Origin: an uncultured Eubacteriales bacterium
GTDB lineage: Bacteria; Bacillota; Clostridia; Lachnospirales; Lachnospiraceae
Length of the DNA: 39,102 nt
Reading direction: 5' to 3'
NCBI GenBank assembly: GCA_949292795.1
Contig: CASFBR010000035.1
Coordinates: 1 to 39,102, forward strand
Of the stretch, positions 28,301 through 37,797 are shown one piece after another; within the stretch, counting starts at the first letter, position 1; each line of letters begins with the position of its first letter. Both the position numbers and the translations under genes were made by a program. A model generated the notes under the pieces. That model saw nothing but the letters and a program-made list of their open reading frames with translations, did no database searches and had not been told where the DNA came from.

Positions 28301-29910
28301 ATGGCATCATTGATGCCTGTAAGCTTTTCGATTTCCAGAGGAATGGGTACGCCGGGATTGACAAAGGCCGAAAAGCGGTCCACGATCTGCCCCTCAACGA
28401 CTTTGACAGCACCGATCTCGATAATATGGTCATTCATATAGCTAAAGCCTGTTGTTTCTATATCAAAAACAACAAAATCACTGTCCAGGCTTTCCCCGTG
28501 TCCATTATCCACGATGGGCTTTAGGTCGTCCACAAGATAAGCCTCACAGCCATAAATCACCTTAAACGGATTTTTTACAGCAGCCAGCTCTTCCTTTGTG
28601 GCATCCGGGTGAGCTTTTTCATATTGTTTTTTATAATCCTTATCCAGATCTTCAATAGCATGATTGGCATCAGGAAATGCCTGCACAACGCCATGATCGG
28701 TAATGGCGATGGCCGGATGCCCCCAGGAGGCAGCAGTTTTTACCATCGTCTTGCAGTCCGCCACACTGTCCATATCACTCATCATCGTATGGGCGTGCAG
28801 CTCCACGCGCTTTAGGGCACATGTGTCCATGCGCTTTTTCCGAAAATCCGGGATCGTCTTGATCCCGACGACCGAACCGATGGAAATCTCCCGGTCATAT
28901 TTATCGTAAACTGCCATTCCTTTAAGCTTTAAAAAGGCATTGGTTTTTACATGGGACAGCACATCGGGCAGCATATCATTTTTCACAAACAGCTTCACCT
29001 TGATCGTATCGGTAAAATCCGTAAGCTTAAAGATCACAAGCGTCTTTTCATTGCGGATTTCACGGGTCTCTACCTTGTCATCTTTTGTAAAGGCAAACAC
29101 CTGTCCGTGTACGACCACATCGCCGATCTCATCGGTAATATCGCTGATCGGCGTAATATCCCCCTCAAAGCCCCGGCCATAGAAAATATCCTTATCATCC
29201 ACAGCCTTTTTCGGCGTATAGCTTTCCCTGCGAACAAAAGGCTTTTTCGCCTCCGCTGCCTTTTTCGCCCCGCCGTCGCTGCCTTGCTCTGTTTCCTGTG
29301 CCTGCGCGTGTGCACTCTCCTTTTTCGCCTTTTCATAATCGCTGACGATCTGGGCGATTTCTTTTGCGAGGGATGCCTCCGCCATCTTTTTATGGCGGCT
29401 CTCCTCCCCGGGCGTCAGCTCCACACGCACGTCCAGATTAAAATCAAAGCGCTCCTGATAGATCGTAATGAGCTTTGTCTTTACCTTTTCCAGCTTTGTC
29501 GCTGTGATAAAATTATCCTCTGAGGTCAGCTTCAGCGATGAATTGCTGACAAATTCTTTTTTGGCCCAGTGAAAAATATTGGCCTCAAGCTCGCTGTCCT
29601 CCCGCAGCTCATCCTCAAAGGAATCCTCGTAAAGGAAAAACAGCCGTTCCGGCGTGTACATATCCGACAGCCGGTAATGCTCGATCAGGCGTATCTCGAT
29701 CTGGGCATCGTTAAACATCTGGGCCTTTATCTCCTGCTCCACCTGATGAATACTTTTTCTGTCGATCAGGTATTCGCTTTCGATATGCACCTTCAGACGT
29801 TTTTTAACCTTTGCCGCGGTCACCTTATCAATGGTGACCCGTTCAAACACATCGGTCAGAGCCGGCGGCAGCAAAAGGTCCGGAAAAACCTGAAAAAACG
29901 GTGTGCTCAT
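25399..29910 (-). CDS. polC: DNA polymerase III alpha subunit, PolC type
   Basis: Main replicative polymerase of low-GC Gram-positives, 1503 aa. Order of domains: N-terminal domain; OB fold near 267 ([18 protein letters not shown]); PHP domain from about 365 ([15 protein letters not shown]); DEDD proofreading exonuclease inserted from about 478 ([20 protein letters not shown]); remainder of PHP; a four-cysteine zinc site (CPNCKY...CPVCGQ, about 968-1006); palm with [15 protein letters not shown] (about 1025); and a C-terminal helix-hairpin-helix and tail. A lysine/alanine-rich linker lies near 190-225. The start overlaps the ispG stop as ATGA, with GGGGAG 7 nt upstream, so the two genes are coupled. 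Confidence 0.97.
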   Translation of the reverse strand: MSTPFFQVFPDLLLPPALTDVFERVTIDKVTAAKVKKRLKVHIESEYLIDRKSIHQVEQEIKAQMFNDAQIEIRLIEHYRLSDMYTPERLFFLYEDSFEDELREDSELEANIFHWAKKEFVSNSSLKLTSEDNFITATKLEKVKTKLITIYQERFDFNLDVRVELTPGEESRHKKMAEASLAKEIAQIVSDYEKAKKESAHAQAQETEQGSDGGAKKAAEAKKPFVRRESYTPKKAVDDKDIFYGRGFEGDITPISDITDEIGDVVVHGQVFAFTKDDKVETREIRNEKTLVIFKLTDFTDTIKVKLFVKNDMLPDVLSHVKTNAFLKLKGMAVYDKYDREISIGSVVGIKTIPDFRKKRMDTCALKRVELHAHTMMSDMDSVADCKTMVKTAASWGHPAIAITDHGVVQAFPDANHAIEDLDKDYKKQYEKAHPDATKEELAAVKNPFKVIYGCEAYLVDDLKPIVDNGHGESLDSDFVVFDIETTGFSYMNDHIIEIGAVKVVEGQIVDRFSAFVNPGVPIPLEIEKLTGINDAMVVDAPDISQVLPEFMAFCEGCMMVAHNAEFDMSFIRYNCEQLGIARPFVTVDTLGIARALLPDLKNYKLDTVVEAMDCVLENHHRAVDDAEATAHVFVKFIKRLKEQNVCDLTALNDMSHMSVNAIQKARSFHCIILVKNETGRINLYRLVSEAHLTYYARRPRIPKSLLLKYRDGLIIGSACEAGELFRALVDKRPPQEIARIIRFYDYLEIQPIGNNQFMIDDPKHPDVHSEEDLREFNRQIVKLGEMFEKPVCATCDVHFLNPEDELYRRLIMYGKGFDDADHQPPLYLRTTEEMLEEFSYLGAEKAEEVVVTNTNLIADMVEKISPVSPDKCPPVIENSDENLRTICYEKAHELYGEKLPDIVSERLERELNSIISNGFAVMYIIAQKLVWKSVADGYLVGSRGSVGSSFAAYMAGITEVNSLPAHYLCPNCKYVDFDSDYVKSFSGRSGCDMEDRLCPVCGQPLSKEGHDIPFETFLGFKGNKEPDIDLNFSGEYQSKAHSYTEVIFGYGQTFRAGTVGGLADKTAYGYAMHYCEDHDMYKRSCEIERMSKGCVGVRRTSGQHPGGIVVLPMGMEIYTFTPVQHPANDMTTTTVTTHFDYHSIDHNLLKLDILGHDDPTMIRMLEDITGVDATKIRLDDPDVLSLFHGLDALGISPEDIGGTELGSLGVPEFGTDFAMQMLKDTHPTAFSDLARIAGLSHGTDVWLGNAQKLIMDGTATISTAICTRDDIMIYLINKGLESELSFKIMESVRKGKGLTPEWEAAMKEHDVPDWYIWSCKKIKYMFPKAHAVAYVMMGFRIAWFKIHEPLAFYAAFFSIRATSFNYELMCQGKEVLDRNIKNYKSNPKLSQKEEATLKDMRLVQEMYARGFEFLPVDLYKSAATKFLIEDGKLRPPFSSIEGIADSAGELLYEAGKGGKYISRDDIRQRSGVGASVIETLAAQHILDGLPQSNQLSIFDLGL

Positions 29911-30974
29911 CGCGCATCTCCCCAGTGATCCAGTTCATCCTTAAGCGCCGGAAGCAGTTCTTCTTCCGGAAGCTTGCGCACAATCCGGCCTTTTTTAATG
30001 AGCAGCCCCTCTCCTTTTCCGCCGGCAATGCCAATGTCCGCTTCCCGGGCTTCTCCGGGTCCATTGACGACACAGCCCATCACCGCGACCTTGATATTCA
30101 GGTCATAGGACTGAACCATATTTTCTACGGCATTGGCCAGACCAATCAGATCGATCGAGGTGCGGCCGCAGGTCGGGCAGGATACGACTTCGATACCGCC
30201 CTTGTACAATCCAAGCGATCGCAGGATCAGCTTGGCCGACTTAATCTCCTCTATCGGGTCACCGGTTAAGGATACACGGATCGTATTGCCGATGCCCTCA
30301 TGGAGCATGATCCCAAGGCCGACAGCCGACTTAATATTGCCGGAAATCAGTGTACCGGATTCCGTGATCCCAATATGGAGCGGGTAGTCTGTCTGACGGG
30401 CGATCAGCTCATGTGCCCGGACACACATAAGCACATCGGAGGATTTTATGCTGATGACGATCTGGTCATAGCCCAGCTCTTCGATCATCCGCACTTTGTC
30501 CAGCGCACTCTCTACAATTCCTTCTGCGGTCACATGGCCGCCGTACTTTTCAATAAGCTCCTTCTCTAAAGAACCGCTGTTGACACCGACGCGGATGGGA
30601 ATCTGACGGGCCTCGGCCGCCCTTACGACCGCACGGATTTTGTCCGGGCCGCCGATATTTCCCGGATTGATGCGAATCTTATCCGCACCGTTTTCAATGG
30701 CGGCCAGCGCCAGACGGTAATCAAAGTGAATATCCGCCACAAGAGGGATATGAATCTTACGCTTAATCTCAGAAATTGCCCCGGCAGCCTCCATCGTCGG
30801 CACGGCCACGCGGATGATCTGGCAGCCCGCAGCCTCCAGGCGGTGAATCTGAGCCACCGTCGCCGCCACATCCTCTGTTTTTGTATTACACATGGACTGA
30901 ATGGCAATGGGATTGTCCCCGCCAATCTTTACGCCCCCGATATTGACAACCTTTGTACGTTCTCTTAATAACAT
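29907..30974 (-). CDS. ispG: 4-hydroxy-3-methylbut-2-enyl diphosphate synthase
   Basis: Penultimate enzyme of the MEP isoprenoid pathway, a 4Fe-4S protein converting MEcPP to HMBPP. The N-terminal TIM barrel begins [19 protein letters not shown]. Cluster ligands are in [11 protein letters not shown] (Cys near 267 and 270) and [15 protein letters not shown] (Cys near 302). Length 355 aa is normal for the short bacterial form. GGAGG lies 6 nt before ATG 30974. It is followed by polC with a 4-nt overlap. The dxr and rseP genes that often precede ispG in Firmicutes are not here; a sugar kinase is upstream. Confidence 0.95.
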   Translation of the reverse strand: MLLRERTKVVNIGGVKIGGDNPIAIQSMCNTKTEDVAATVAQIHRLEAAGCQIIRVAVPTMEAAGAISEIKRKIHIPLVADIHFDYRLALAAIENGADKIRINPGNIGGPDKIRAVVRAAEARQIPIRVGVNSGSLEKELIEKYGGHVTAEGIVESALDKVRMIEELGYDQIVISIKSSDVLMCVRAHELIARQTDYPLHIGITESGTLISGNIKSAVGLGIMLHEGIGNTIRVSLTGDPIEEIKSAKLILRSLGLYKGGIEVVSCPTCGRTSIDLIGLANAVENMVQSYDLNIKVAVMGCVVNGPGEAREADIGIAGGKGEGLLIKKGRIVRKLPEEELLPALKDELDHWGDAR

Positions 30975-31058
30975 CCTGCTCCTCCTTTGCCGGAAAACAA
31001 AGACCCCGCCGCAAGCTGACAGGGCCCTGAAATCTTTCGTTTCAGCTATTCATCTGTT

Positions 31059-31087
31059 ATTTTAGCACAGTTAGCCGTCCGGGGCAA
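31059..31087 (-). promoter_or_regulatory. Candidate promoter of ispG-polC
   Basis: Minus strand TTGCCC (31082-31087), 17 nt, TAAAAT (31059-31064). The leader of about 80 nt contains a small CTGAAA/TTTCAG hairpin. Confidence 0.55.
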
Positions 31088-31124
31088 TATGCTCCTGTCT
31101 CCGCCCGCGCGGCGGCCTGTACAC

Positions 31125-32048
31125 TCACTGTCCCACAGCGCGGCAGTCTGTGCGTTCATAAACCGACATAATGGCGGCCCGGTCTGCCAGACCTTCTGAG
31201 AATGCGCTGGCGCTTCCCGCCGCGAGCCCCATCTTAAAAGCATGGGCATAGCTGCCGGATTCCATCCATCCGGCAATAAATCCGGCCACCATGGAATCAC
31301 CGGCTCCCACGGCGTTGATGAGCTTTCCTTCCGGCGCCTCTGCCATAAAAAGGCCGCCCTGTGCATCCAGCAGCACTGCGCCCCTGCCGCCCATGGATAC
31401 AAGCACATTTTGCGCGCCCATTTCCTGAAGCCGGCGTCCATAAGCAATCACATCCGCCTTCCCGGAAATGCAAACGCCAAAAAGTTCTCCAAGCTCATGG
31501 TGGTTTGGCTTGATTAAAAACGGCCGCAAAGGCAGGACATTAAGAAGCGCATCCTTTTCGGCATCCACAACGGTCAATACATCCCGGCATTTCAGCCGCT
31601 TTATAATATCCCGGTAAATGCCGGAGGGCAGGCTTCCCGGAATACTTCCGGCAAGCACGAACACATCGCCGCTGCCGGGCACATCCAGCATTTCATATAA
31701 TCTGTCCAGCGATTTTTTGTCAATATCCGGCCCTTTGGCATTAATTTCCGTTCCGTCAATATTTTTAAGCTTCACATTGATCCTGGACATGCCTTGCGGC
31801 AGGGTAATGAGGCGGTGGCCCATCCCCATGGCTTCCAGCCGGCGGCGTATCTCCTCCCCGGTAAATCCCGCAATAAATCCGAGGACTGTCGTTTCGATGC
31901 CGAGATTATGCAGCACCGCAGAGACATTGATCCCCTTGCCTCCGGGCAAAAGCTGTTCGGACTCTGTCCGGTTTGTCATTCCTGTCCTGAAATTTTTTAC
32001 GGAAACAATATAATCCAGCGACGGATTAAATGTCACTGTATAAATCAT
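31125..32048 (-). CDS. fruK: 1-phosphofructokinase-like PfkB kinase
   Basis: PfkB-family kinase of about 307 aa; FruK phosphorylates fructose 1-phosphate to fructose 1,6-bisphosphate. Motifs are TFNPSLDYIV, PGGKGINVSAVLHNLG (sugar-binding) and NAVGAGDSMVAGFIAG with the catalytic Asp. The start is ATG 32048 (MIYTVTFNPS), 7 nt after AGGAGG. The usual fruA and DeoR-type regulator partners are not adjacent, so the related tagatose-6-phosphate kinase (LacC) activity is an alternative. It is divergent from an ABC exporter with interleaved promoters. Confidence 0.87.
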   Translation of the reverse strand: MIYTVTFNPSLDYIVSVKNFRTGMTNRTESEQLLPGGKGINVSAVLHNLGIETTVLGFIAGFTGEEIRRRLEAMGMGHRLITLPQGMSRINVKLKNIDGTEINAKGPDIDKKSLDRLYEMLDVPGSGDVFVLAGSIPGSLPSGIYRDIIKRLKCRDVLTVVDAEKDALLNVLPLRPFLIKPNHHELGELFGVCISGKADVIAYGRRLQEMGAQNVLVSMGGRGAVLLDAQGGLFMAEAPEGKLINAVGAGDSMVAGFIAGWMESGSYAHAFKMGLAAGSASAFSEGLADRAAIMSVYERTDCRAVGQ

Positions 32049-32098
32049 AAACGAACCTCCTGTTTTTTGCTCCGGTAAATTTCTTTGTCTCCCGCCCT

Positions 32099-32126
32099 GT
32101 TTTAAAGCGTTGACAGCTTCCGTCAA
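32099..32126 (-). promoter_or_regulatory. Candidate fruK promoter
   Basis: Minus strand TTGACG (32121-32126), 16 nt, TAAAAC (32099-32104). Its -35 and that of the divergent promoter form TTGAC-N7-GTCAA, a short palindrome that could be an operator. Confidence 0.45.
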
Positions 32127-32139
32127 AAGCTGATAATAT
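32110..32139 (+). promoter_or_regulatory. Promoter of the ABC exporter gene
   Basis: Consensus -35 TTGACA, 18 nt, TAATAT. It lies about 35 nt before the GTG start. Confidence 0.6.
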
Positions 32140-32172
32140 AGGGTATATTGATCATACGAAGGGAGAATTGAT

Positions 32173-33906
32173 GTGGATACCTTAAAAAAATTTATCGGGT
32201 ATTACCGCCCATATAAGGCGGTCTTTTTTATCGATCTGATCTGCGCCGCCATCATCAGCCTTGTGGACCTGGCCTATCCTCAGATTCTGCGGACAGCGAC
32301 CAACACGCTGTTTAAAGAAAGCTCATCGGTCATTATGAACGCATTGCTGCCTCTGGCTGCCGGACTTTTGATCATGTATATCGTGCAAAGCCTGTGCAAA
32401 TATTATGTCAGCTACCAGGGACATATGATGGGCGCAAATATGGAAAGAGACATGCGCCAGCAGCTTTTCGATCATTATGAAAAGCTTTCTTTTTCTTATT
32501 ATGACCAGAACAATTCCGGCCAGATGATGAGCAAGCTTGTGTCGGACCTTTTTGATATTGCAGAGTTCGCCCACCACGGGCCGGAAAACCTGTTTATCTC
32601 CGTGATTAAGGTTGCCGGTTCTTTTATTTTCCTGTTTCTGATCAACTGGCGCCTGGCCATTCCTCTTGTCGTTCTTGTCATATGTATGCTGGCCTTTTCC
32701 ATCAGCCAGAATAAGAAAATGCAGGAGACCTTTATGGATAACCGGCGCAAGATCGGCGAGGTCAATTCCAGTCTCCAGGACACGCTGGCCGGCATCCGTG
32801 TTGTCCAGTCCTTCGCCAATGAAGATATTGAACGGCAGAAGTTTTTCAAAAGCAATCACGGTTTTTTAATGTCCAAGGATGCCAACTATAAATGCATGGG
32901 CAATTTCATGGGCAGCAACCTGTTTTTTCAGGGCATGATGTATCTCGTAACTCTGGTCTTTGGCGGTTATCTGATTGCCCGCGGACAGATGGATGTCAGC
33001 GACCTTGCTATGTATGCCCTGTATATCGGAATCTTCATCAGCCCGATACAGATTCTCGTAGAGCTGACCGAAATGATCCAAAAAGGGCTTTCCGGTTTCC
33101 GCCGCTTTCTCGATGTCATGGAAACCGACCCGGATATTGAAGATGCCCCGGATGCCCGGGAACTGACCGGTGTTAAAGGCGAGGTTTCCTATGAACATGT
33201 GTCCTTTCACTATTCCGATGATGACACTCCTGTTTTATCCGATGTGTCCTTTAATATCCCGGCCGGAGAATCCATCGCCCTGGTCGGCCCCTCCGGCTCC
33301 GGAAAGACGACCATCTGCAATCTGCTGCCCCGGTTTTATGACATTACCGGTGGCAGGATCACCATCGACGGCAAAGATGTGCGCAAGCTGACATTAAAAT
33401 CACTGCGCAGCCAGATTGGCATCGTCCAGCAGGATGTCTATCTGTTCTGCGGCACCGTGCGGGAAAACATCGCCTACGGCAAACCGGATGCCACGATGGA
33501 GGAAATCGTTGAGGCCGCCAAAAAAGCCAACATCCACGAATTTATCCAGTCATTGCCCGACGGCTATGACACCTTTGTGGGCGAGCGGGGCACCCGCCTG
33601 TCCGGCGGACAGAAGCAACGCATCTCCATCGCCCGGGTATTTTTAAAAAATCCGCCCATCCTCATTCTTGATGAGGCTACAAGCGCGCTGGACAATGAAA
33701 GCGAACGATGGATTCAGCAAAGCCTTGAAGCCCTGGCAAAAAACCGGACGACCATCACCATCGCCCACAGGCTCTCGACCATACAAAATGCAGATGAAAT
33801 CCTCGTTGTGTCTGACAATGGCATTGCCGAACGGGGCAATCACGAAGAACTGATGAAGCTGGACGGAATCTACGCCCATTACTATAAAATGCAGTTCCGG
33901 CAATAA
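32173..33906 (+). CDS. ABC half-transporter, ATP-binding/permease protein
   Basis: 577 aa exporter of the MsbA/LmrA type. The N-terminal membrane domain has about six helices (residues 1-310). The ATPase domain has Walker A GPSGSGKTT (about 375), Q-loop IVQQDVYLF, signature LSGGQKQRI, Walker B ILILDEATSALD and switch His in IAHRLST. It starts at GTG 32173, 7 nt after GGGAG; the overlapping ATG at 32171 is out of frame. It stands alone between its promoter and a strong terminator, so it probably works as a homodimer. The substrate (drug, lipid or peptide) is unknown. Confidence 0.93.
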   Translation: MDTLKKFIGYYRPYKAVFFIDLICAAIISLVDLAYPQILRTATNTLFKESSSVIMNALLPLAAGLLIMYIVQSLCKYYVSYQGHMMGANMERDMRQQLFDHYEKLSFSYYDQNNSGQMMSKLVSDLFDIAEFAHHGPENLFISVIKVAGSFIFLFLINWRLAIPLVVLVICMLAFSISQNKKMQETFMDNRRKIGEVNSSLQDTLAGIRVVQSFANEDIERQKFFKSNHGFLMSKDANYKCMGNFMGSNLFFQGMMYLVTLVFGGYLIARGQMDVSDLAMYALYIGIFISPIQILVELTEMIQKGLSGFRRFLDVMETDPDIEDAPDARELTGVKGEVSYEHVSFHYSDDDTPVLSDVSFNIPAGESIALVGPSGSGKTTICNLLPRFYDITGGRITIDGKDVRKLTLKSLRSQIGIVQQDVYLFCGTVRENIAYGKPDATMEEIVEAAKKANIHEFIQSLPDGYDTFVGERGTRLSGGQKQRISIARVFLKNPPILILDEATSALDNESERWIQQSLEALAKNRTTITIAHRLSTIQNADEILVVSDNGIAERGNHEELMKLDGIYAHYYKMQFRQ

Positions 33907-33909
33907 GAT

Positions 33910-33947
33910 ACCGTTTCGGCAGTCAGACACCGTTTTGGCAGTCAGAC
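33910..33947. repeat. Two 19-bp tandem repeats before the terminator
   Basis: ACCGTTTCGGCAGTCAGAC is repeated directly with a single C-to-T change. It lies between the exporter stop and its terminator. Confidence 0.8.
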
Positions 33948-33948
33948 T

Positions 33949-33991
33949 AAAGGCCGGGCCGCTCCATTTTAAAAGCGGCCTGGCCTTTTTT
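33949..33991 (+). terminator. Terminator of the ABC exporter gene
   Basis: Long stem AAAGGCC-GGCCGCT paired with AGCGGCC-GGCCTTT with one mismatch, then TTTT. It sits between convergent genes and may serve both. Confidence 0.85.
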
Positions 33992-33997
33992 AATCTC

Positions 33998-34525
33998 TCA
34001 TCTTACAATCTTATAATAATTATCCTTTTTTGCCAGTGGGCCCGGATAGCCGTTCGCAGGATAACCTAAAATACAGGAGCCCACACCGATATATTCGCCT
34101 TCATAGCCACACTCCTCAAGCAGCTTTTTGCCAAGCTCTGTCTCAAAGGTCTGGCGTATACGGTTGATCCAGCGGGTGCCAAGGCCAAGGGCATATCCGG
34201 CATTGAGCATATTTCCCACAACAAGGCTGCCGTCCTCTACCGGGTCACCAACGCCTTTTTGAGCCAGAACAAGAATAACCGTCGGCGCTCCATAAAACGG
34301 ATCAAAGCCTTCCGGCGCTCCGGCAATCTTTGCGTTAAGCTCAGAAAGCTTATGAATCCACTCCGGATTCTGTACAGCGATAATGATCGGTGACTGCTTG
34401 TTTCCGCCAGTCGGCGCATTCATCCCGGCCTTGATCACTTCCATTAATTCCTCGTCGGTCACCTGCTCTTTTTTAAATTCCCTGACACTCCGGCGGTTTT
34501 GTAAATCAATTACAGTTTCTCTCAT
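33998..34525 (-). CDS. Nitroreductase family protein
   Basis: FMN-dependent oxidoreductase of about 175 aa. The N-terminal motif NRRSVREFKKEQV and MNAPTGGNKQSPIII supply the flavin-binding Arg/Ser and Asn/Gln residues. GYALGLGTRWINRIRQ and the C-terminal LGYPANGYPGPLAKKDNYYK are typical. It lacks a ferredoxin domain. The start is ATG 34525, 7 nt after AAGAAGG. A perfect 7-5-7 palindrome upstream may bind its regulator. The substrate is not deducible. Confidence 0.92.
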   Translation of the reverse strand: MRETVIDLQNRRSVREFKKEQVTDEELMEVIKAGMNAPTGGNKQSPIIIAVQNPEWIHKLSELNAKIAGAPEGFDPFYGAPTVILVLAQKGVGDPVEDGSLVVGNMLNAGYALGLGTRWINRIRQTFETELGKKLLEECGYEGEYIGVGSCILGYPANGYPGPLAKKDNYYKIVR

Positions 34526-34567
34526 AAAAATACCTTCTTTCTGCATCAATATATTTATGGTTCATCA

Positions 34568-34586
34568 CTCTTACGATATGTAAGAG
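34568..34586. promoter_or_regulatory. Perfect palindrome upstream of the nitroreductase (operator candidate)
   Basis: CTCTTAC-GATAT-GTAAGAG, arms of 7 bp exact. It lies about 43-61 bp upstream of the start codon, near the likely promoter. No T run follows, so it is not a terminator. Confidence 0.6.
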
Positions 34587-34623
34587 GCGCTCCATCCTCA
34601 TGAATTTGACGCCGCACTGCCCT

Positions 34624-35442
34624 TTACAGCAGTCCGGCTTTTTCAAAAGCTTTATAAAGCCCATCCGCTTCCAGATCATCTGTGATCATATCCGCAGCCG
34701 CTTTCACTGCCTGCGTTCCATTTCCCATTGCGATCCCAAGTCCCGCAAACCGGATCATCTCCAGATCATTTTCGCTGTCGCCGATTGCTATGGTATCGGA
34801 CACCGAAGCGCCTGCTGCAGCCAAAATTGCTTTCATGCCCTCCGCCTTATTGACCGATGCTAAAGAAATCTCACCGCCATAGCGCATCGCATTTGGAAAG
34901 GACACCGGTACGACATAAAGTGCATCGCCCCAGCGCCGCTTTAGATCATCATTGGAAAAGCAGTCCGAAAAGTAAATAATCTTCTCCACCCGGGCAAGCG
35001 CGCCGGCATTCTCCACAATGTCCGGCATCTCCACGAGCTTCTTTGCCCCGGGGCCCAAAAGAGCCTGTATCTTAATTGCCAGCGCTTCAAAGCCGGAAAG
35101 CTGCTCTTTTAATATGCAGCTTCGGTCATAGCATTGAAGCTGGATAATGCAGTCATTATCTAAAAGCGTCTGTGCCAGCTCCTTATAAAGCTCTGCCGGG
35201 AAATACTCATGACGCACACATTTTCCTTCGTAAAGGACATAGCTGCCGGAGCCCGAAATAATCCCGTCAAACCCAATATCGATGATCCCCGGCTCAATCT
35301 GACACAGCGGGCGCCCGGAACTGATCAGAACCTTATGTCCCGCGGCCCTGGCCTGCCGGATCGCCGCTGCCGCTGAATCCGGCACATGGCCGTCAAAACC
35401 GCGGATCGTGCCGTCAATATCTAAAAATACAATCTTACCCAT
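34624..35442 (-). CDS. Cof-type HAD-IIB phosphatase
   Basis: 272-aa HAD superfamily hydrolase. Motif I is FLDIDGTIRG with the nucleophile Asp8 and acid/base Asp10. Motif II is ISSGRPL. Motif III Lys lies in the SVNKAEGMKAIL region. Motif IV is AIGDSENDLEMI. The C2B cap sits between motifs II and III. Likely substrates are sugar phosphates or related phosphorylated metabolites. The start overlaps the PRD regulator stop by 8 nt with GGAGGA upstream, so the two are translationally coupled, which hints at a sugar-phosphate role (inference). Confidence 0.92.
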   Translation of the reverse strand: MGKIVFLDIDGTIRGFDGHVPDSAAAAIRQARAAGHKVLISSGRPLCQIEPGIIDIGFDGIISGSGSYVLYEGKCVRHEYFPAELYKELAQTLLDNDCIIQLQCYDRSCILKEQLSGFEALAIKIQALLGPGAKKLVEMPDIVENAGALARVEKIIYFSDCFSNDDLKRRWGDALYVVPVSFPNAMRYGGEISLASVNKAEGMKAILAAAGASVSDTIAIGDSENDLEMIRFAGLGIAMGNGTQAVKAAADMITDDLEADGLYKAFEKAGLL

Positions 35443-37396
35443 TGTTTTCCTCCATTAATATTCGATAAAAGCTGCCGATATACGCCATCTCCCGTTCATT
35501 TATGATCATCAGGATCACCCTGCGTATCGTTTTGTTCTGCTCCCATGTGACTGCATAACGGCAGCTTGCACAGGTCATCACGGTGTCCTGACCGTTATCA
35601 CCGATCCCGTAAACAAATAAACACTCCGGGCTAAGCATCGCATAGCTGCACTGCTTCCAGTCCAGCGCAAACAGCTCGCTGACAAACAGGCTGCTTCTGA
35701 GATTTTCTTCCATCAGAGCCAGAATTTGTGAAAGCTCCATGCGCCGCTCCACAAAAAATTCCAGCTGCTCATGGCGAAAATAGGCCGTTCCCCTGGGCGG
35801 GTCCGGAAACATCATGCGCGCAATGCTTCTGGTGATGCACTGCCTGATCTTTTTGCACTCGCCTTCAGACATCGGAACAGATACCGTGATGACCGGGATC
35901 GGATATTTTCTAAACGCATCCATGCGCGCGGTGGCAATAATCAGCGACGGGCCAAGCCTGTCGATCCGGCTGCGGTCATAAATCGGGAAAGGCCCCTCGA
36001 TACTCATCCACGCACCGAATCGTGTGCGAAGCTCATCTAAAAGAATCGCGGAAAGGCCGAAATTCAAATGGCTCACAAGCACCGCCCGTATGCCATCCTT
36101 CGTCTGTTCCCGGGCCATCCGTTCCCAGGCGCTGATAAAAAGCGGCAAAATAAAATCTTCATCATCCCTGCCCATCAAAATACCGCAAAGCTGCTCCAGG
36201 CGCTGGCAAAACCAGCGCGCGATCTCTCCCAGAAACGGATATGTAAGCCGCAGATCATCGATCACATATTTACTCTGGGTCTGAACCGAAACCATGCTGT
36301 TCATCATCGCCTGAATATGCAGGATCAAATCCGTCTCAAACCCGTTATCCACAGAAAAATCAACGCCAAACCGCGCTTTAATGCCGTCAAGGAGCGTCCC
36401 GGCAAAGCTTTTGCAGGAGCGGTCGGTCATCGCCGCCAGGGACACTTTGTTGGCGCCGCTTAAATTTAAGATCACAAGCTGGCGTAAAATATCCTCCAGC
36501 CAGCAATACTCTGCGGCTTCCGGAACGATATGCCACTCCTGCCCCATCCGGTTCCAGAACAGCTCGACTGCCTGACGTATCTGATCCGCAACCGCTGTTT
36601 CTTCTGAAAAGCAATGTTCCCGCAGCACATGACTATCGGACAGCGCCTGCCCCTCCGGCCGTGCATGACCATCAGACGGCGCCTGTCCCTCCGGCAGCAC
36701 ATGACCTCCCAGCAGCCGTCCGTGCGCCACGGCGGAGGCCATCACGATATAGATCAGTCCAAAATCATCCAGCTCAAGACCGTACCGGCGGAGCACCGAT
36801 TTCCATACGCTGCGCAGCTCCCCGAGAGCCTCCGGCTCCAGCACCTCATCTTTAAGAAGAATCCCGTCGCGGGAATCATAATCCCAGTTTTCACTGTAAA
36901 TACGCACCATGATATTGCGCCGCTTCACCTCATCGTCTCCAAGACGCACACGGCTGCCCTCCCGCATCAGCGGCAGATAAGGCTGATGCTTTGTAATGCG
37001 ACGGCGTATTTCCTTCAGATCATTTTCAAGCGTTGTCCGGCTGACAAACAGATCATCCTCAAGCTGAAGCAGGTCACACCAGCCATCCTCACGGACAAGC
37101 TTTAAGATCAGGAAACGTATCCGGTCCTCCCGCGTAACGATGAGGTCCTGCTCCGAAAACAGTTCATGAAAAACTTTACGGCTGCCAACCTTCAGGTCGT
37201 ACCCTTTTCCCCGGGTTGCAAGAATCTTCACCTTATATTCCGACATTTTTTCATTGATCTCATTGACATCATTGCGCACAGTACGCTCAGAAATTCCAAG
37301 CCGTGCTGCCAGATCTTTTCCGGTCACCAGGCCATGCTCACAATTAAGTAAATATAACAGCTTCCGCTGCCGGTCGTGCAATCCGTATTTTTCCAT
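35435..37396 (-). CDS. BglG/LicR-type PRD transcriptional regulator
   Basis: About 653 aa. The N-terminal HTH is HGLVTGKDLAARLGISERTV (about 20-40). A second HTH lies near residues 85-125 (LEDDLFVSRTTLENDLKEI). Two PRD domains follow (about 190-320 and 335-440), then an EIIB-like segment and a C-terminal region that may be degenerate EIIA. Such proteins are controlled by PTS phosphorylation of PRD histidines. A low-complexity insert of repeated PEGQA/SD units interrupts PRD1 near residue 240. The start is ATG 37396 (MEKYGLHD), 6 nt after GGAGG. No PTS genes are adjacent; the nearest upstream gene is a GPH sugar permease, a possible target. Confidence 0.88.
   Translation of the reverse strand: MEKYGLHDRQRKLLYLLNCEHGLVTGKDLAARLGISERTVRNDVNEINEKMSEYKVKILATRGKGYDLKVGSRKVFHELFSEQDLIVTREDRIRFLILKLVREDGWCDLLQLEDDLFVSRTTLENDLKEIRRRITKHQPYLPLMREGSRVRLGDDEVKRRNIMVRIYSENWDYDSRDGILLKDEVLEPEALGELRSVWKSVLRRYGLELDDFGLIYIVMASAVAHGRLLGGHVLPEGQAPSDGHARPEGQALSDSHVLREHCFSEETAVADQIRQAVELFWNRMGQEWHIVPEAAEYCWLEDILRQLVILNLSGANKVSLAAMTDRSCKSFAGTLLDGIKARFGVDFSVDNGFETDLILHIQAMMNSMVSVQTQSKYVIDDLRLTYPFLGEIARWFCQRLEQLCGILMGRDDEDFILPLFISAWERMAREQTKDGIRAVLVSHLNFGLSAILLDELRTRFGAWMSIEGPFPIYDRSRIDRLGPSLIIATARMDAFRKYPIPVITVSVPMSEGECKKIRQCITRSIARMMFPDPPRGTAYFRHEQLEFFVERRMELSQILALMEENLRSSLFVSELFALDWKQCSYAMLSPECLFVYGIGDNGQDTVMTCASCRYAVTWEQNKTIRRVILMIINEREMAYIGSFYRILMEENNG
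36625..36706 (-). repeat. 36-bp tandem repeats in PRD1 of the regulator
   Basis: Two full 36-bp units (36625-36660, 36661-36696) with several substitutions, plus the start of a third. They add 12-residue blocks of PEGQ.PSDGHA type. Confidence 0.8.
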
Positions 37397-37481
37397 AAAA
37401 CACCTCCCTGCCGCCAAAGCATCGTCCTGTATCGCTCCTGGTTTCACATAGTCCTGCCGGTAAAAGCCGGCGCTTACTGTT

Positions 37482-37510
37482 ATATTAACATATTTTGGGG
37501 AAATATCGAA
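37482..37510 (-). promoter_or_regulatory. Weak candidate promoter of the PRD regulator gene
   Basis: Minus strand TTCGAT, 17 nt, TAATAT. The -35 falls in one of two direct ATTCGAT repeats spaced 12 bp apart (37505-37511, 37517-37523), which could be an operator. Confidence 0.35.
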
Positions 37511-37554
37511 TAGACAATCGAATATATTTTGTTTATTTCACAGAAATGCAAAGC

Positions 37555-37596
37555 TTTTTAATTGCATAGAAACGCCGTTTCCTATGCAATTAAAAA
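37555..37596. repeat. Long hairpin repeat, copy 2
   Basis: TTTTTAATTGCATAG pairs with CTATGCAATTAAAAA; inner AAAC/GTTT pairing with one bulge; loop GCC. Same layout as 6240-6281, but the C-G pair there is replaced by A-T here. A partial third arm (GTTTTCTATGCAATAAAAAA) follows at 37602-37621. Confidence 0.75.
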
Positions 37597-37613
37597 AGGC
37601 CGTTTTCTATGCA

Positions 37614-37647
37614 ATAAAAAAAGTTGTCCGGCCATTGCCGGACAACT
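37614..37647 (-). terminator. Terminator of the GPH permease gene
   Basis: 11-bp perfect stem AGTTGTCCGGC/GCCGGACAACT with a 4-nt loop, followed on the minus strand by a run of T. It lies about 150 nt after the permease stop. The hairpin repeat abuts its T run. Confidence 0.9.
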
Positions 37648-37797
37648 AAAAGCTTTATATTTTTATAATCTGACTGGCGGCGTCCCGGACCATTTGCTGA
37701 TCCGGCGCCCGCCGGCAGGAGGAGGCTCAGACAATAATCATTTCTCCTGCATATGATGATCTTCCAGGATCATCCTCCTGATGCCAGAAACTAAGCA

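Noticed and set aside
37648-37797. Very short frame MILEDHHMQEK after the permease gene
   Set aside because: AGGAGG directly abuts the ATG with no spacing, and the frame is only 11 codons; not supportable as a gene.
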